A stretch of DNA of 64,000 nucleotides from Norana najaformis. Lineage: Eukaryota; Annelida; Clitellata; Crassiclitellata; Hormogastridae. Below, piece after piece: positions 22,563-34,200 of this stretch. The stretch is taken from contig OZ029925.1 of assembly GCA_964023275.1 (NCBI GenBank), positions 11,925,184-11,989,183 of the forward strand, read 5' to 3'. Under the pieces are notes generated by a model, which saw only the letters and a program-made list of their open reading frames with translations, did no database searches and was not told the DNA's origin. The position numbers and the translations under genes were made by a program. Every line of letters starts with the position of its first letter. Positions within the stretch are counted from its first letter, which is position 1.

Positions 22563-23110
22563 CCTAGCCAATCATAAAGCAGCATTCCAGTAAGACAAGA
22601 ACTAGCCAATCGCAACACGGCGTCAGCACGACACGAAAATTAGCCAATTAACGACAGAGCATCTATACACCGTGACAATCACCCAATCGTATACTACTGT
22701 GCAGAAAACTGAAAACTACTCATCACAATACAGTATCGGTGTAGTTCAACATTAAGGCAAAGTAAAATGGTCAATTACAACACAGAATTTAACCAATTTG
22801 ACCAATCAGAATAAAGCATTATCTATTCAACCATTCAATCTGACCAATCAGATTACAACTGCTACTGTACCATTTGAAGGAGCCTAACTGACCAATCAGA
22901 ATACAGCATTTGCTACAATCATGAACTTCAAGTGTCTTTGGCAACATTAGTACCAGTTATTAAACAGCCTATTGTTCAAGCTGAAACAATCATCACAAAT
23001 CAACCAGCAATCAGAATTAGCAACCCATAAGAACCATCTAATCAGAATTTGCCACCTACAGAACCAGCCAATCAAACTGCAGCATTTCACAGGAATGAAT
23101 GAGGCTGACC
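22563..23110. repeat. CCAAT-rich degenerate repeat block
   Basis: At least eight CCAAT pentamers, several as the full NF-Y-type CCAATCAG/CCAATCA, occur within 550 bp, as in 'tagccaatcataaagc', 'gaccaatcagaataaagc' and 'gaccaatcagaatacagc'. The shared neighbours 'gaccaatcag...acagcattt' show they come from a degenerate tandem repeat of irregular spacing. Confidence 0.65.
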
Positions 23111-23159
23111 AACGAAATGCAACATAATCGCACATCTAAACAGCACCTTTCTAGTGACT

Positions 23160-23215
23160 GATGTAATGTAAAACTGAAATTTATCTAGCGCCTTTACAAA
23201 TCGTTAAAGTTTCAC
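23160..23215 (-). mobile_element. Short LINE tail fragment
   Basis: 'taatgtaaaactgaaattta' followed by 'tctagcgcctttacaaatcg' is the 'tttatatagcgcc' tail of the LINE families seen at 7790, 39830 and 56100. Confidence 0.5.
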
Positions 23216-23624
23216 TGAAACGGCAGTTGCTGAGCCAGGTTCAGCGCGGGAAATGAAGCGCAATACACGTACGTAAATCGAGCATCCACACAGCGCCACC
23301 GTAATCCACCCAAAATGCACTTAAACCACGACCATTTTAGTTGACTGTAACTGGAAATTGATACAGGCCTCTTAAAGGAAAGTGGTATGAAGTTACCTGT
23401 TCGAATGGCATGACCTGCGATTAGACTCCCCAAGAATTTTGGAACATGAACCACAAAAAAGAATCATGAAGACGGTTAAGAGGCAAGGCGAGGTTGCTTA
23501 TGCTTTGTGGATTGCAGGAAGACAGGAAGATCCAGGAATAAAAACTAGCTCTGTTTTGGAGTGCCAGCATAATTTTGCTTTGGCCAAACTCCTAGGAGCC
23601 AGATTAATGAGCCAAGTTAATATG

Positions 23625-23865
23625 GGGCCCCACAAATGGAGTCTGGGGGTCAATTTTAACCAAATGATATCCAGAAGCTTGACGATTGGGAGGGTGGGAC
23701 AATTTTTTCCCTTAACAAAAACACTCAGGAGCTTGCAGTTAGAATGGAGGCCATTTTTCCCTCAAACAAATGACACCTAGGATTGTGGCAACAGGAATCC
23801 GGGCCAATTTTCCTCAACCAAATGATATGCAGGATGGACCAGGCCCTAGGAAACTACACGAAACC
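23625..23865. repeat. Minisatellite, about 55-bp unit, in the presumed MKRN 3' UTR region
   Basis: Four diverged units share 'ggccaattttccctcaaacaa' (split here as ggccaatttt / ccctcaaacaa) and 'aaatgatatccagga'. They lie about 150-390 bp downstream of the makorin stop codon and may be transcribed in its 3' UTR. The open frame across them is a repeat artefact. Confidence 0.6.
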
Positions 23866-24010
23866 TGCGTTTAGCATACAAGCCACATATCTTGGCCAGA
23901 CGCGATTAAGCCAGACTTCAAACTAAGACTGTACAGAAACGAACAAGCGACTGCGTCAGACATCACGAAACGGGATCCATCGAGATCGCAGCAGGTGGTT
24001 GGTCGATCAA

Positions 24011-27000
24011 TCAGAGGATCGCTGACAAGTCCGAGTCATCGAAGTCATCGTCATCGTCGTCGTCTTCTTCGTCGGACGTTGACGGAAGTGACAACTCAAA
24101 CAAGTTGAGATGGAAGAAGAGGTCTTCCCAGCGATCTAGTGGCCAGCCGGAAAGGAGCTCGTACAGAACGGTGTGAGGTGTTGAGGGAGTAGCGCCAGAC
24201 TCCGAAGTCTGTGAGGAAGAGGTCGTTGGAGGCCGACGGCGGCGATAGACAGGCTTGGGGCTGGCGATGCGACCATCTGGATGGGCGTGCAGATAGAAGC
24301 ATTTCTCGTTGAAGGGACATTCGCCACGGCCCTTGTCAAAGTATTTGCACGGTTTCTTGCTGTATGGGAAAGAAATAATAATAATCATAATAATCCAAAA
24401 AGTTCTACAGTGCCACTTTAATAATGCTAAGGGCATCCGATGGTCGCTGGAAAGCAAAGTTGGCAGGCTTAAGCAGGTCAGCAGGAATCCAGGTAAGCAT
24501 TGGCTGGCAAGGCAATCTCTGCCAAGGTAAGTAAGTAAGTAAGTCATAAGCCATTTCTTAACACATCATGTGTCCATCAGCAGAGCGGGGAATCGTAGGC
24601 ATGGATATTTTAGGAATATGTCTAGCGAGATGTTGAGTAATGTGAACAGGAAGACAATTCCGGATTACTGGTGCAGAAATGGTGCAAGGTAAGCTAGGAT
24701 AAAGTAGAAATACATCGTTTAAGTCAAGGCAAAAGTGCAAATAAGGAAAGTCAAAGCAAGCATGCAATTAAGGTAAGGGAAGAGTAATCAAAGGCGCAAT
24801 TAAGGTAAAGCAAGGCAAGACACAGTAATAGTGAAATTAAGGCAAGACAATGCACAGCAAACAACACATCTAAGGTAAGGCAGGCAAGGTCAACAAAAGT
24901 GCAGTTACGGAAAGGCAATAAAAGACAAGGTAAGGTCACCTGCTTACCCACCAGAGTCTGACTTCTTGTTTATCCACTGTAGCCTAACTTCTGGGTTTCA
25001 TGACCTATCAAATTTCAACCAGGCTTTTCCAAAGAATTATGCTGTTTTGATATCGTTTCACTTGAAGCGAACGTTGATTATTGCCTTGCATATTATAATG
25101 ATGACAACACAGAAGTCATTTGATTAGATTAGAGTGCAATTAAGGAAAGACAATGCAAAGCAAAAGTGCAACTACAGCAAGGCGAGTTGATTGTATAAGT
25201 AAGGTAAGGCAAACTCACAAGTACGGCAATGCAAGATGTTGCTGAGGTAAGATGATGACATACCTTAGTGCCAGCTTGTACTCCTCAATTAGTTTCTTCT
25301 TATCTTCCTTGTCTTCAACCCAGTATCGACTTGGTGTCACAAAGTCTGACTTGACACGACACTCTGGACAAGCCCTGGCAACCAAGAGAAAGCATCTAGA
25401 CTAAATCTATTCATACTTCAGCCTGGTTTAAGACAATCCAGTCAAGGAAATGGCTAGTCTAATCTAATCTTATCTCACTTTCTTGTGCACTGGACCATCC
25501 TAATGGAACAGTCTTCCATTAAAATACATAGTATTCTGCCAAAGACAGCTCAAGAAACATTTTCCAGCTACACTGACCCAAGCCTGTTTAGATCTGTAAG
25601 CCAAGCTTAGCACCATTGTAAGGTGCCTAAAAGGCACTATATAAACACCCAGATACACATGTGCAGACATACATTACTTGACCGTTTCAATGATCCTTGC
25701 CTGGTGATCTTGTTCTCAACCTGCTAACCTGGCAATACCAAAGCACTACTGAGATCATGACCTACCTGATGATTATCAATGTACTTCCCTGGCAGTGCTT
25801 ACCTGAGGTCATGACCTACCTGACGATCTTGTTTTCAAAGTGTTTCGTTGAGCGCCACTTGCGGATGCACTGGAGGCAGAAGACGTGGTTGCAGTTGGAC
25901 AGAATGCCAAAGCGTTGTTCGCTGACTACAGGTTTTTCCCAGATGACGTCAGTGCAAATGCCACACATTTTCTCTTGGCTGCGCTGGATGGCGAACGATC
26001 GCTCCATCTCATGTTCGTGCTGCTCGATGCACTCCTGGGCAAAGGTAAACATCAGGTGACCACTCCGGGTAGACGCCAGATGAAGCAGATATATGCCAGG
26101 TGAGGCAAGGCAAGGTAAGATCAGGTGAAGTAATGTAAGATCAGGTGAGGTTAGGACATATAAGGTGGGATAAAGTCAGTTTGATAGATTAATTAATTCA
26201 CCAACTCACTGGCTGAACATACTGACCAAAAGACTTACTGCCTAACTGAATGACCACTCAAATGAACAACAATCAACTGATTGACCCATTGCAGCTTGGT
26301 TCTGTCACTGACTGACTCAGAGATTTAATAAACTGACTAAATGATTGATTGTTCAGATGACTGACTGATTAACTGATAGACTGTGTAAATCATTGACTGA
26401 TTAACCAACTGATTGACCGAATGACTACTGATCACCTTTATTTCAGTTAATTAGTTTCTTTTATTTCAGTTAATTAGTTTCTTTTCTCTGTACACTAATA
26501 CCCTCCCCTTGGCAAATGTCCATGCCTCTGATTCAAATTTGACATTTAGTAAATAAATCTTCTATTATTTATTATTATTATCATTATTAACTGACCAACT
26601 CACCGCAATGTGCTTCTGTCGTTCATCATCTGTCAAAGTCGTGAGCACCACGTTACCACACAGCTCACACACCTCAGCCGATGCCATGCTAGCAAGGTCA
26701 GGGTAGGCACAGCCCTGACCCAGATCTGCAATGCCTTCCACTGACGATCCAGGGCAAGCCTCAGACAGCTCGGTATAAAGTTCGTCTGCAGGTGGTGAGA
26801 TGGTGCTCTCGCTGGCATTAGATACGGTTGCTTCAACATCTGAAGATTTTATTGCGCCTGGAAGTAAAAGTCCCAATAAAGTTTCTGCATCTCTCAAACA
26901 TAAAAAATGGTAGAGGTAAAAATGGTTTAAAAACACTCTTGCATTTGTATACCTTTCCATATCTTACTCTACGTAACAGAAATGAAACGAGGACCAATTA

Positions 27001-28906
27001 CAATATTGCAGAAAACACTGAATTTCTTCAAATTCATTTCTACTAACCACACAAATTCTTTTCCACTTACCACAAAATTTGTTACCACTTACCGCGACAC
27101 TGCCACATCTGGCCAGGCACAAATTCTGGAGCCTTGACCCAATCCTCAGGTCTAAGCATAACGGTGGTTGACGTGTTGTTTGGTGCTCTTGTCATTGCAT
27201 CATGATCTGATGTTAAAGTCTTTCTGATGACTTCGTCAAATGTATGAGGTTCAAGTTCGTTGGAGCTGTGACCTTGACTTCGGATCTGACCTTGAACAGG
27301 GTCATGACTGGGGTCATGGCAGTAACTGGGGTTGCAGTCATCACCTTCATTGTGGATGCGACCTTGACACAAGTTGTGACCTTGGCCAAGCTCATGACCA
27401 GAATATTGACCTGTACGTTGGTCAGAGGCAAGGCTGTCTTGGCTGAAAGTCAATGAAGAAATGCAACGTAACTGTAACTGCAAACGTAAGTAACATATTT
27501 ACTTAAGCGACGGTGGTGGCACATCATGCAAATCATCAGGTGTCTGATTGCCTCTCTGCTGTGACTAGAGGTGCCAAAATTTTGGAAGAACACAGCTCAG
27601 GTACTCGAGTCAATTCTGGGTGGCTGCTTGACTACCGTACCTTTGTCGTTGAATAACAAAACAATCATTCAACAAGCTGCATTTGAATCATCATGTGCAC
27701 TTTGAACATGGTTCAAAGTTAGTTAAGCAGTCAACCTACCATGAGGCCCATTATTGCATACGACAATGCACTAAATTTTATTGACTCCTTGAGACTCAAT
27801 TAATTTGCTTTTCTACATACTTCACTGATTGCTAACTGTTGACTACAACCAATACCTCCCGCCCCATGGGTTCACAGGCCTCTGGGTTCCCGCTGACAGG
27901 CCTAGCTGTGACTACTCAAAGCAGTGCTTTTGCAAGATATTTAAGCATGCAAAGATTCCAAGAGGTGTGATGTAATTATGCATGTATGTAAGCCTGCATG
28001 TGTATATGTATCTGAACATTTGTATAGCGCCTTTAACCCCTTCCCTGGGAAATATCCTAAGCAATAAGCCTATTCTATGACACATACAAGTCGTCCCCAG
28101 GGAAGGGGTTAAAGAACCTATCAAAGGTGCCAAACAAGGTGTCCTGTTGTTGGATTGCTGTAGTCATGTTTGTGCCTCAGCTGAATGATCCTTCAACCTC
28201 AGTACCATACTTCTGTGGAGTTTGTGTGGAGCTTGGGTATTTTACCAATATGCAGAGTATGCTTGTCACTTACTTGGAAGTTGTTGTTACTTGATGCACA
28301 AACTCACACCTGTCTCCCTTCAAACACCGACTCATCAGAAAATACCTGGTGTAACAGAAATAATTTAGTGGTTAGCAAACTGGAATGCCAATCCAGAGGT
28401 TTGGGGTTTGAGTAGTTGATTTAAAAAGTCGAAGAAAGCCTTCCAGTTTCATTCGCTAAACGTAACTTAGACAAACAGAACGCCTTTGAGCGGTTCCTAA
28501 AGGAATTGTATAAACATCTAGCTTATATATAAGCACACACAGCACCTAGTAAAAAAGCTTGTACAATCTGGAGTCATCGCATTTGCAGGCGTGCAACAGT
28601 TTTCGTCCTCGGGCGAGTTTCCCTGCATAAACAATTTATGAACGGTTGATGAAAACTGTGGTTTAAGTTCGGATCAATTGTGAGAAACTTGGGCGAACCA
28701 GCACTGCACGTTTACAAGCAAAATACGGAAATCGAACTCCGAACTTTGCAGCGAAATGTCGATTCAGCAATACATTCACAGTCTTTTCCCATTTGTAAAC
28801 ACTTCAGGTAGCCAGTCTGCGGGCGGTATTCGGTAACTATACGATCGGGGACTCACCTGCAAACCACTTTAGACGGCGAAATCCTACTTGGAAGAGAATT
28901 GGCCAT
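24011..28906 (-). CDS. MKRN1: Makorin-type RING E3 ubiquitin ligase
   Basis: Makorins are RNA-binding E3 ubiquitin ligases with CCCH fingers around a RING. Exons in transcript order: 28857-28906, 28274-28345, 27093-27442, 26604-26857, 25820-26034, 25264-25374, 24011-24359; all joins keep frame, giving 466 codons (human MKRN1 482). An N-terminal CCCH finger has Cys16, Cys24, Cys30, His34 (C-x7-C-x5-C-x3-H). Then come a linker ending '[15 protein letters not shown]', the makorin Cys-His element 'CELCG...RQKHIA', a C3HC4 RING (about 266-317: 'CGICTDV', '[16 protein letters not shown]', 'RKWRS', 'CPEC'), a C-terminal CCCH (Cys355, Cys364, Cys370, His374) and an acidic tail. The second N-terminal finger and the middle finger before CELCG, both present in human MKRN1, are absent. 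Exon 3 is His/Gly/Gln-rich and internally repetitive. MKRN1 versus MKRN2 orthology is not resolved. Confidence 0.9.
24520..24935. repeat. 'aaggtaaggcaa' array in MKRN intron 6
   Basis: Degenerate AAGGCAA/GTAAG pentamers; in MKRN sense they read as TTACC/TTGCC pyrimidine-rich repeats leading to the last exon. Confidence 0.7.
24950..25140 (+). mobile_element. LINE 3' tail in MKRN intron 6
   Basis: 'acttctgggtttcatgacc', 'aatttcaaccaggctt', 'cgtttcacttgaagcgaac', 'gcatattataatgatgac' and 'gaagtcatttgattagatt' follow the full order of the LINE tail at 62560-62715. Confidence 0.75.
25735..25835. repeat. Duplicated exon end and 5' splice site next to MKRN exon 5
   Basis: The sequence around the MKRN exon 5 donor (plus strand 'gaggtcatgacctacctgacgat', 25806-25828, split across the junction) has a near-copy 'gagatcatgacctacctgat' about 58 bp further into the intron. 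Both contain AG|GTAGGTCATGA in transcript sense. A third weaker unit may lie at 25700-25735. Confidence 0.65.
26095..26450. repeat. MKRN intron 4: pentamer array and 'gactgattgactga' repeats
   Basis: 'gaggcaaggcaaggtaag' pentamers (26100-26170) are followed by degenerate 'ctgactgattaactga' tetramer-octamer repeats to about 26430. No exon is seen. Confidence 0.65.
27990..28140. mobile_element. LINE-tail-like sequence with inserted piggyBac-type MITE
   Basis: The outer sequence 'ctgaacatttgtatagcgcc' and 'gaacctatcaaaggtgcc' is a short LINE tail of the 'tatagcgcctttaaagaacc' type. It is split by a 72-bp insertion (28037-28108) whose ends are the exact inverted pair CCCCTTCCCTGGG / CCCAGGGAAGGGG, flanked on both sides by TTAA (28033-28036 and 28109-28112). 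TTAA duplication with CCC-starting ends is the hallmark of piggyBac transposons. It is far too short to code, hence a MITE. Confidence 0.75.
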
Positions 28907-29339
28907 TGTTTTCCGCTCGTCTTTCGAACTTAAAAATTTCTGTTGCAAACATCAAACAAATAGTGAAATTATTGTTAAAGAATTAATTAACGACCAACCA
29001 CGAATCACAGGCAACGACTCGGTTCTATTTACAGAAGGAAAGCCCGCCCATAGATTTCTCAACAACAGAACTAACCGTTATATTATATCCGCATTATTAT
29101 ATCCGCATTCTGGTTTGGAAAATATTTCTCAAATTTCGCAGCAGCATCCAAATCTTCAAATATCGAAAGACAGCACTAAGGATTATAGATAATTAACTGT
29201 GTAACCATAGGCGCCAGCAGAAATTTTTGCAAAGGACGGACAAAACCAGATAGCACAGAAATCATGCACCGTTATTAACGCAGCATCATTGGAGTTTCAA
29301 ATAAAATCATAATAAAAATAATATTCTGTTGGCAAAAAC

Positions 29340-29730
29340 CAGGTTGGATTCCGATATGTCAGAGAAATCATAAGTTAGGCAACGGTGGGTTAGCAAGTTG
29401 AAACAGGTGCGTCTTAAATTTAGACCTTAAAGATATCAGAGAACTGACAGAACGACGAGAACTGGTTAGCAAATTCCAAAGCATTGGACCAACTACACGT
29501 ACAGAGAATGCTCGAGTATCTACCACTGTAAAATATAAATGTAGGCCTAAATGCACACGGTTTTCTATAGCGACCTCGACCCTGCTTGGGCGAGATCTTT
29601 CACCAAAGGGGCTCGTTTGAACTGTCCTGGTACCCGGCTCGTCCATTGATCGAGCGCAACGTTTGGTGGTCTGACGGATATGTGTGGAACATAAATAGGT
29701 TGGCCGAATTAAGTAAATATAGGCCTACAA
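29340..29730 (-). mobile_element. LINE 3' end (CR1/L2-like) upstream of MKRN
   Basis: The minus strand encodes 'TRAFSVRVVGPMLWNLL' and 'SLRSKFKTHLFQLA', the typical polymerase C-terminus, in an open frame from 29646 to 29368. A stretch near 29545-29590 ('ggttttctatagcgacctcg') inside this frame resembles an arm of the neighbouring foldback element at 29732-29840. More LINE-like sequence ('attctttgctcagtgggta') continues at about 29888-29960. Confidence 0.75.
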
Positions 29731-29731
29731 T

Positions 29732-29840
29732 TCATTGAAAAATGAGCAGGGTCGAGACCATACGGTAGCTATAGAAAAACACGTACATTTACATGTTTTC
29801 TATAGCGACCGTATAGCCTCGACCCTGCTTTTTTCAATGA
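29732..29840. mobile_element. Foldback MITE with about 50-bp arms
   Basis: The 109-bp segment begins TCATTGAAAAA and ends TTTTTCAATGA. The arms 'gcagggtcgagaccatacgg' and 'ccgtatagcctcgaccctgc' are reverse complements with few changes, and the loop is about 8 bp. It can fold as one long hairpin. There is no coding capacity. It lies within LINE-derived sequence between MKRN and PBRM1. Confidence 0.75.
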
Positions 29841-30194
29841 TTTAAATGTAGTACTTTGTAAACAGTAACAGATGTTAAACTAGATTCTTTGCTCAGTGGG
29901 TAACTAGTGCAATAAATACACTATTGGTGTAATATGCCGATATTTTTGCTGTTTCTTATGGTTCGAGCTGGCCAGAGTTTTGAACTATTTGTAGTTTGTG
30001 CAGATTTCCCCTAGTGACGCCAATGTGAAGTGAGTTACAGTGGTCAAGTCTACTAGAAACTAACACATTTGCTAGTGAGATCAAGGTGAATAAGAAATCT
30101 TGAGATTTTCAACCCTCATAACAATTTTTTGAGGTTCATCCATACTTTGGAACATTCATGCACGAAGATTTGTCAATGAATTCATATCCAAGAT

Positions 30195-31260
30195 ACCAAA
30201 AAAAAGGAAATATCAAATGCTTTTATTGAAACATTAAGATTCAGTACCACCTAGAAAATGTTTAAATCTAACGCGAACTAATTGCACTGTAAGTGTAAGT
30301 GAATTCCCGGAAAGTCCGATGAAATCACCAGAGATTTTACTTTCTACACCAGTTCTCAGTCAACACCTTATGCTGTTCAACTTTCCATGTAAATTCCTGA
30401 ATAGCTGGTCACCCATATTCTATACACTCTCTTCACAGCTTCACTTTCTATATAAAACTCTAACATTTCCACTGCTCCTCTACACTTCAGAATCAGAACT
30501 ATCCGTTTCTGTTTTACTTGCCAACAGAGCCCTAATACAATTCATACCCAAAGGTTTCACTTTAAATTTCAACCCCAACTAAAGAAGAGTCAAAACATCA
30601 GTCTTTTTGGAAAAGTATTCCAAGTGAATCGGCACAGAAACCACAAATTACAGTTTAACTTCCAGCATCAAAGAGTCAATAAGACAATCTTGTATAAACA
30701 AGTTCCACTTTCAGTTTCTCTTTCAAAAGGAAAAAGTAAATCGACTGTGTTCAACTTTTCTTGGCAGCTGTATGGTGCTCCATGATAAGACTGGTTCCAC
30801 ATCACTAACAAAACAGGAAAATGTCAAAAATCTAACAATAATGCCAGCACAAAATAACTGCTGTGAAATGTAGTAGGATGCAATGAAACTTAATGTAAAG
30901 TACTGTAACTGAGCAATGACTTTGAATTGAAAATAGAAACAAAGAATATAAAGAAAATAGAAATAATGAAATTTGAAATAATTGTATTGAAATGCGTTGC
31001 ATGGTATAGTAATACTCTACTTAATTGCATTGCACTGTCCTATGATGATGGCATTGTGAGAAAACTGGAAAACGTACAAAAACAGAAATACAAAATGAAC
31101 AAGAAATTAAATTAATAAAATAACTTTACAAATGGCACTATGAAAAAATGAGAAAATAAATTAATGAAACAACAAAAGAAAATTAAAAAAAAGATTTTAA
31201 TAAGAATACAAAAATGCTAAAATGTAAAAAGAAATTGATTCATTGAAATAGTTACCATAG
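30195..31260 (-). other. Probable PBRM1 3' UTR with AATAAA
   Basis: Downstream of the PBRM1 stop (31263-31261) the minus strand is AT-rich non-coding sequence with a polyadenylation signal AATAAA at 30227-30222, followed by a T-rich stretch. This would make a 3' UTR of about 1.05 kb. Other A/T-rich signals cannot be excluded. Confidence 0.5.
30222..30227 (-). terminator. Candidate PBRM1 poly(A) signal
   Basis: AATAAA on the minus strand in the context TTTCAATAAAAGCATTTG, about 1.03 kb after the stop codon. Confidence 0.45.
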
Positions 31261-34200
31261 CTATGTCTTGGCCGAGCGTGAAATGGCAAGTGCGTCCCGG
31301 AGCATTAGATCGCGCAGTGCCCAGAGGGCGCTCGTCACGTTCTCGTGGTGGCCTGGTCCATTGCCAAGCCAGTGGGCGGGCAGCTTAGGGTTTGGGTTGG
31401 CAGGTGGAGCCTCCGGTGGGACAGCTGTCAACGTTTTGTCCCAGTCTCCAACACTACGACTGCCCGAAGCCAGACTCTCTATGTATCTGCAACATGGACG
31501 TGTTATGGGAAGGTAAGGCAAGGCTTATGTAAGGTAGCACTGAGTAAAGTAAAAGCAGGGCAAGGTAAAGGTAAGGTAGAGAGCAGGTAAAGGTAGGATG
31601 AAGGTAGGACAAGGTAAAGCTAAGGTGATAGGTACGGCAAGGTAAAGGGTTAGGGAAAATGTACTGCAAGACAAGGTAAAGAAAAATGTACTGTAAGGTG
31701 TAGTAAAGAAAAATTAGTAATCACGTTTTACAGCCTGGATTGTAAAATGTAAGGTATAGTATGGTAGTAAATGTAATCAACAGTTTTAAAATCAAACAAT
31801 GGTTGGCTTATTGATTGACTGATTGAATAATTGGATGGATTTAAGGGCAGAATTTCGTGACTTACTTCAAGTAGACATCCGAATGAACAAGCTTATTTGT
31901 ACGTGGTGGTACAGTCACAAACATCGGCCCTGGGGGTTTTGGGGGCGCCGGTGGAGGTGCCATTGACTGCGGCCCTTGACTACCACCTAGACAAAAAACC
32001 AATAGCATTTCAAACAAATCAGGTCTCTGAGAAAACACAATCAACAGCAAAACAACAACATGCATCACTTAGCTACGATATTCTTATAATTAATTATTGT
32101 TATAGTTATTAATATTATTAACCTGTCCATTTATAGCATGCATCCAATACCACTAAAACCAGTAAATGATCTGACAGCATCCAATTTGCCAGACAGTTCC
32201 CTTGTGCCTTAGTTTATTTCTGTATATTGTTTTAAATCCTGCAGCAGAATACAGCCCTTAGGTAAGAAGTAACAGTAATAATAAATAAATAACAATATTA
32301 ATAGTAATAATAATTTTTCCACTCCCTCTGAACTTTATCCTCTAGAAAAATAGTAGTAGTAATAATAGTTATAGTAATAATAATAATAATAATAGTAGTA
32401 GTAGTATTAATAATAATAGTAGTAGTAGTAGTAGTAGTAGTAGGAGTAATAATGATAATAGTAATAATTAGCTATTCCGGTTCCAACTGCGGTCTCCATT
32501 GCTACTCCTTGTGGATTTTAACCTTTGGGTTTAATAAGAATAATGATGATAATAATAATCAGTCCAAGAACTTTCTTGAATTCTCCAGAGAATATTTCAA
32601 ATCCTGAGGGATCATTTCCACCTTGGGGATAATAAGAAAAAACTATTAATCAGCTGTTTGAGAATCAAGTTTCTTTAATCTTCAGAGATTTTTTACCTTG
32701 GGATAAAATAATAATGTTTTGCTCTGCTAGGATTGTCGCTAAATCGCCCTAGGGTGCTCATTCCCATCGGGCTTAAAACAAACAAAATACTACCTTGAAC
32801 CGGCTGCAACCCGTAGCCACTGGGGACAGCAATGCCCTGCGGGTAAGGCGGGACAAACCCGTGGGACAGGTTTGGCTGACCCGCAACGGGCATCTGAAAG
32901 GGCTGGGCGGGCCCCCCGGCCACGGCAGGGAAGGGGGGCGCCGCAGAGAAAGGGTATCTCGGCGCCAAGGGGTGGAGACGGGGCGCTGGAAGACTGGAGT
33001 TACTCTGTGGTGTGTAGAAGAGTGGAGGAGGAGGACAACCTAAGAGGAACAAAGAAACATGCAAACGAATAAACAGAATAAACCAATAACCGCAAGCTAA
33101 ACGCAAACGGTTAAAAAGCCGAGCAATGCAGAAAACAGTTTAAAAACTGAGCAACATAGTAGACGGTTAAAAAACTTGAGTTACATAGCAAACGGTTTAA
33201 AAAATCGAGCGACACAGCAAACAACAGAAACATCTGAACAAAGCAAACTATTTAAACAAACTAAGTAACACAGGAAACAGCTTAAACAAATCAAGCAACA
33301 TCGCAAAGGATTAAAAAAAACTGCTTACAAGAATTCTGCAACATAACAAATGCTTAAAAATTGATCTTCACGGTAAGGGTTAAACAAAATCAGAACAACA
33401 CAAATGCGGCTTAAACAACAAACAATACAGAAATGGTTAAACACTGAACATAGCAAAAAAAATTTAAAATGAGCAACACAGCAAATGTTTAACAAAACAA
33501 CACAAATTAACAAGTCAATTAAAAACACAAAAGCAAAGTCAGCATGCACCTCTAAAAACTCTGAGCAAATGTTTACACCAAAAATTAACCCATCCAGCAA
33601 AACCAAAACCCATTAACAAAATTAACATAACCAAAACAAGCAAGACAACACTCAGGCAATCACAAAAAACACTGTAAACCAATAGTGATTGAAACAACCT
33701 GCAAAATCGCAGGACACAATTTTGCAGTTGCTATGCCAGCGCAACTCGTATCGTAAAAGTTGCTTACCAGGAGTCGTGGGCCGTCCACTTGGATGTGGCG
33801 ACATACTGCGTGAGTCGGCGCTTGGTGATGGCATCGGGAATTGCGACAGACCATCCATTCCTGAGCGCTGTGCCTTGGCAGCCTGCTCAGCAGCAATGAC
33901 CTTTGCCCTCTCCTCATAGCGCTCCTTCACCTCCTTTGGAAGCGATTTCCACTGAAAAAGATTAAATCAAACTGTTAATTAGCTCATGAGTACGTATGAA
34001 GCAACTGAACAAGTTATGGCCCTAAATATTCATGAAGCACATTGAACAAGCAAGTTTATGTTACTGACAATGTATGAAACTGTCGAATTGTAATTTTGTA
34101 ATTGTAATTATAATCATGACAATTTATACAGCATCATCAATAGCAAGCTACTTCAAGGGTGCTTTACAATGTCCAATATCAGCGTTGAATAAGCTTTGAA

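Noticed and set aside
23439-23780. 113-codon plus-strand open frame downstream of makorin
   Set aside because: It runs over a degenerate about 55-bp minisatellite and has no recognisable domain or splice partners.
28899-29192. 97-codon plus-strand open frame divergent from makorin
   Set aside because: No known domain, no conserved motif, overlaps the makorin start; no supporting exon structure.
33100-33620. CRISPR-like regularly spaced repeats
   Set aside because: Units are diverged and irregular in length, in an intron of a eukaryotic gene; an ordinary minisatellite.
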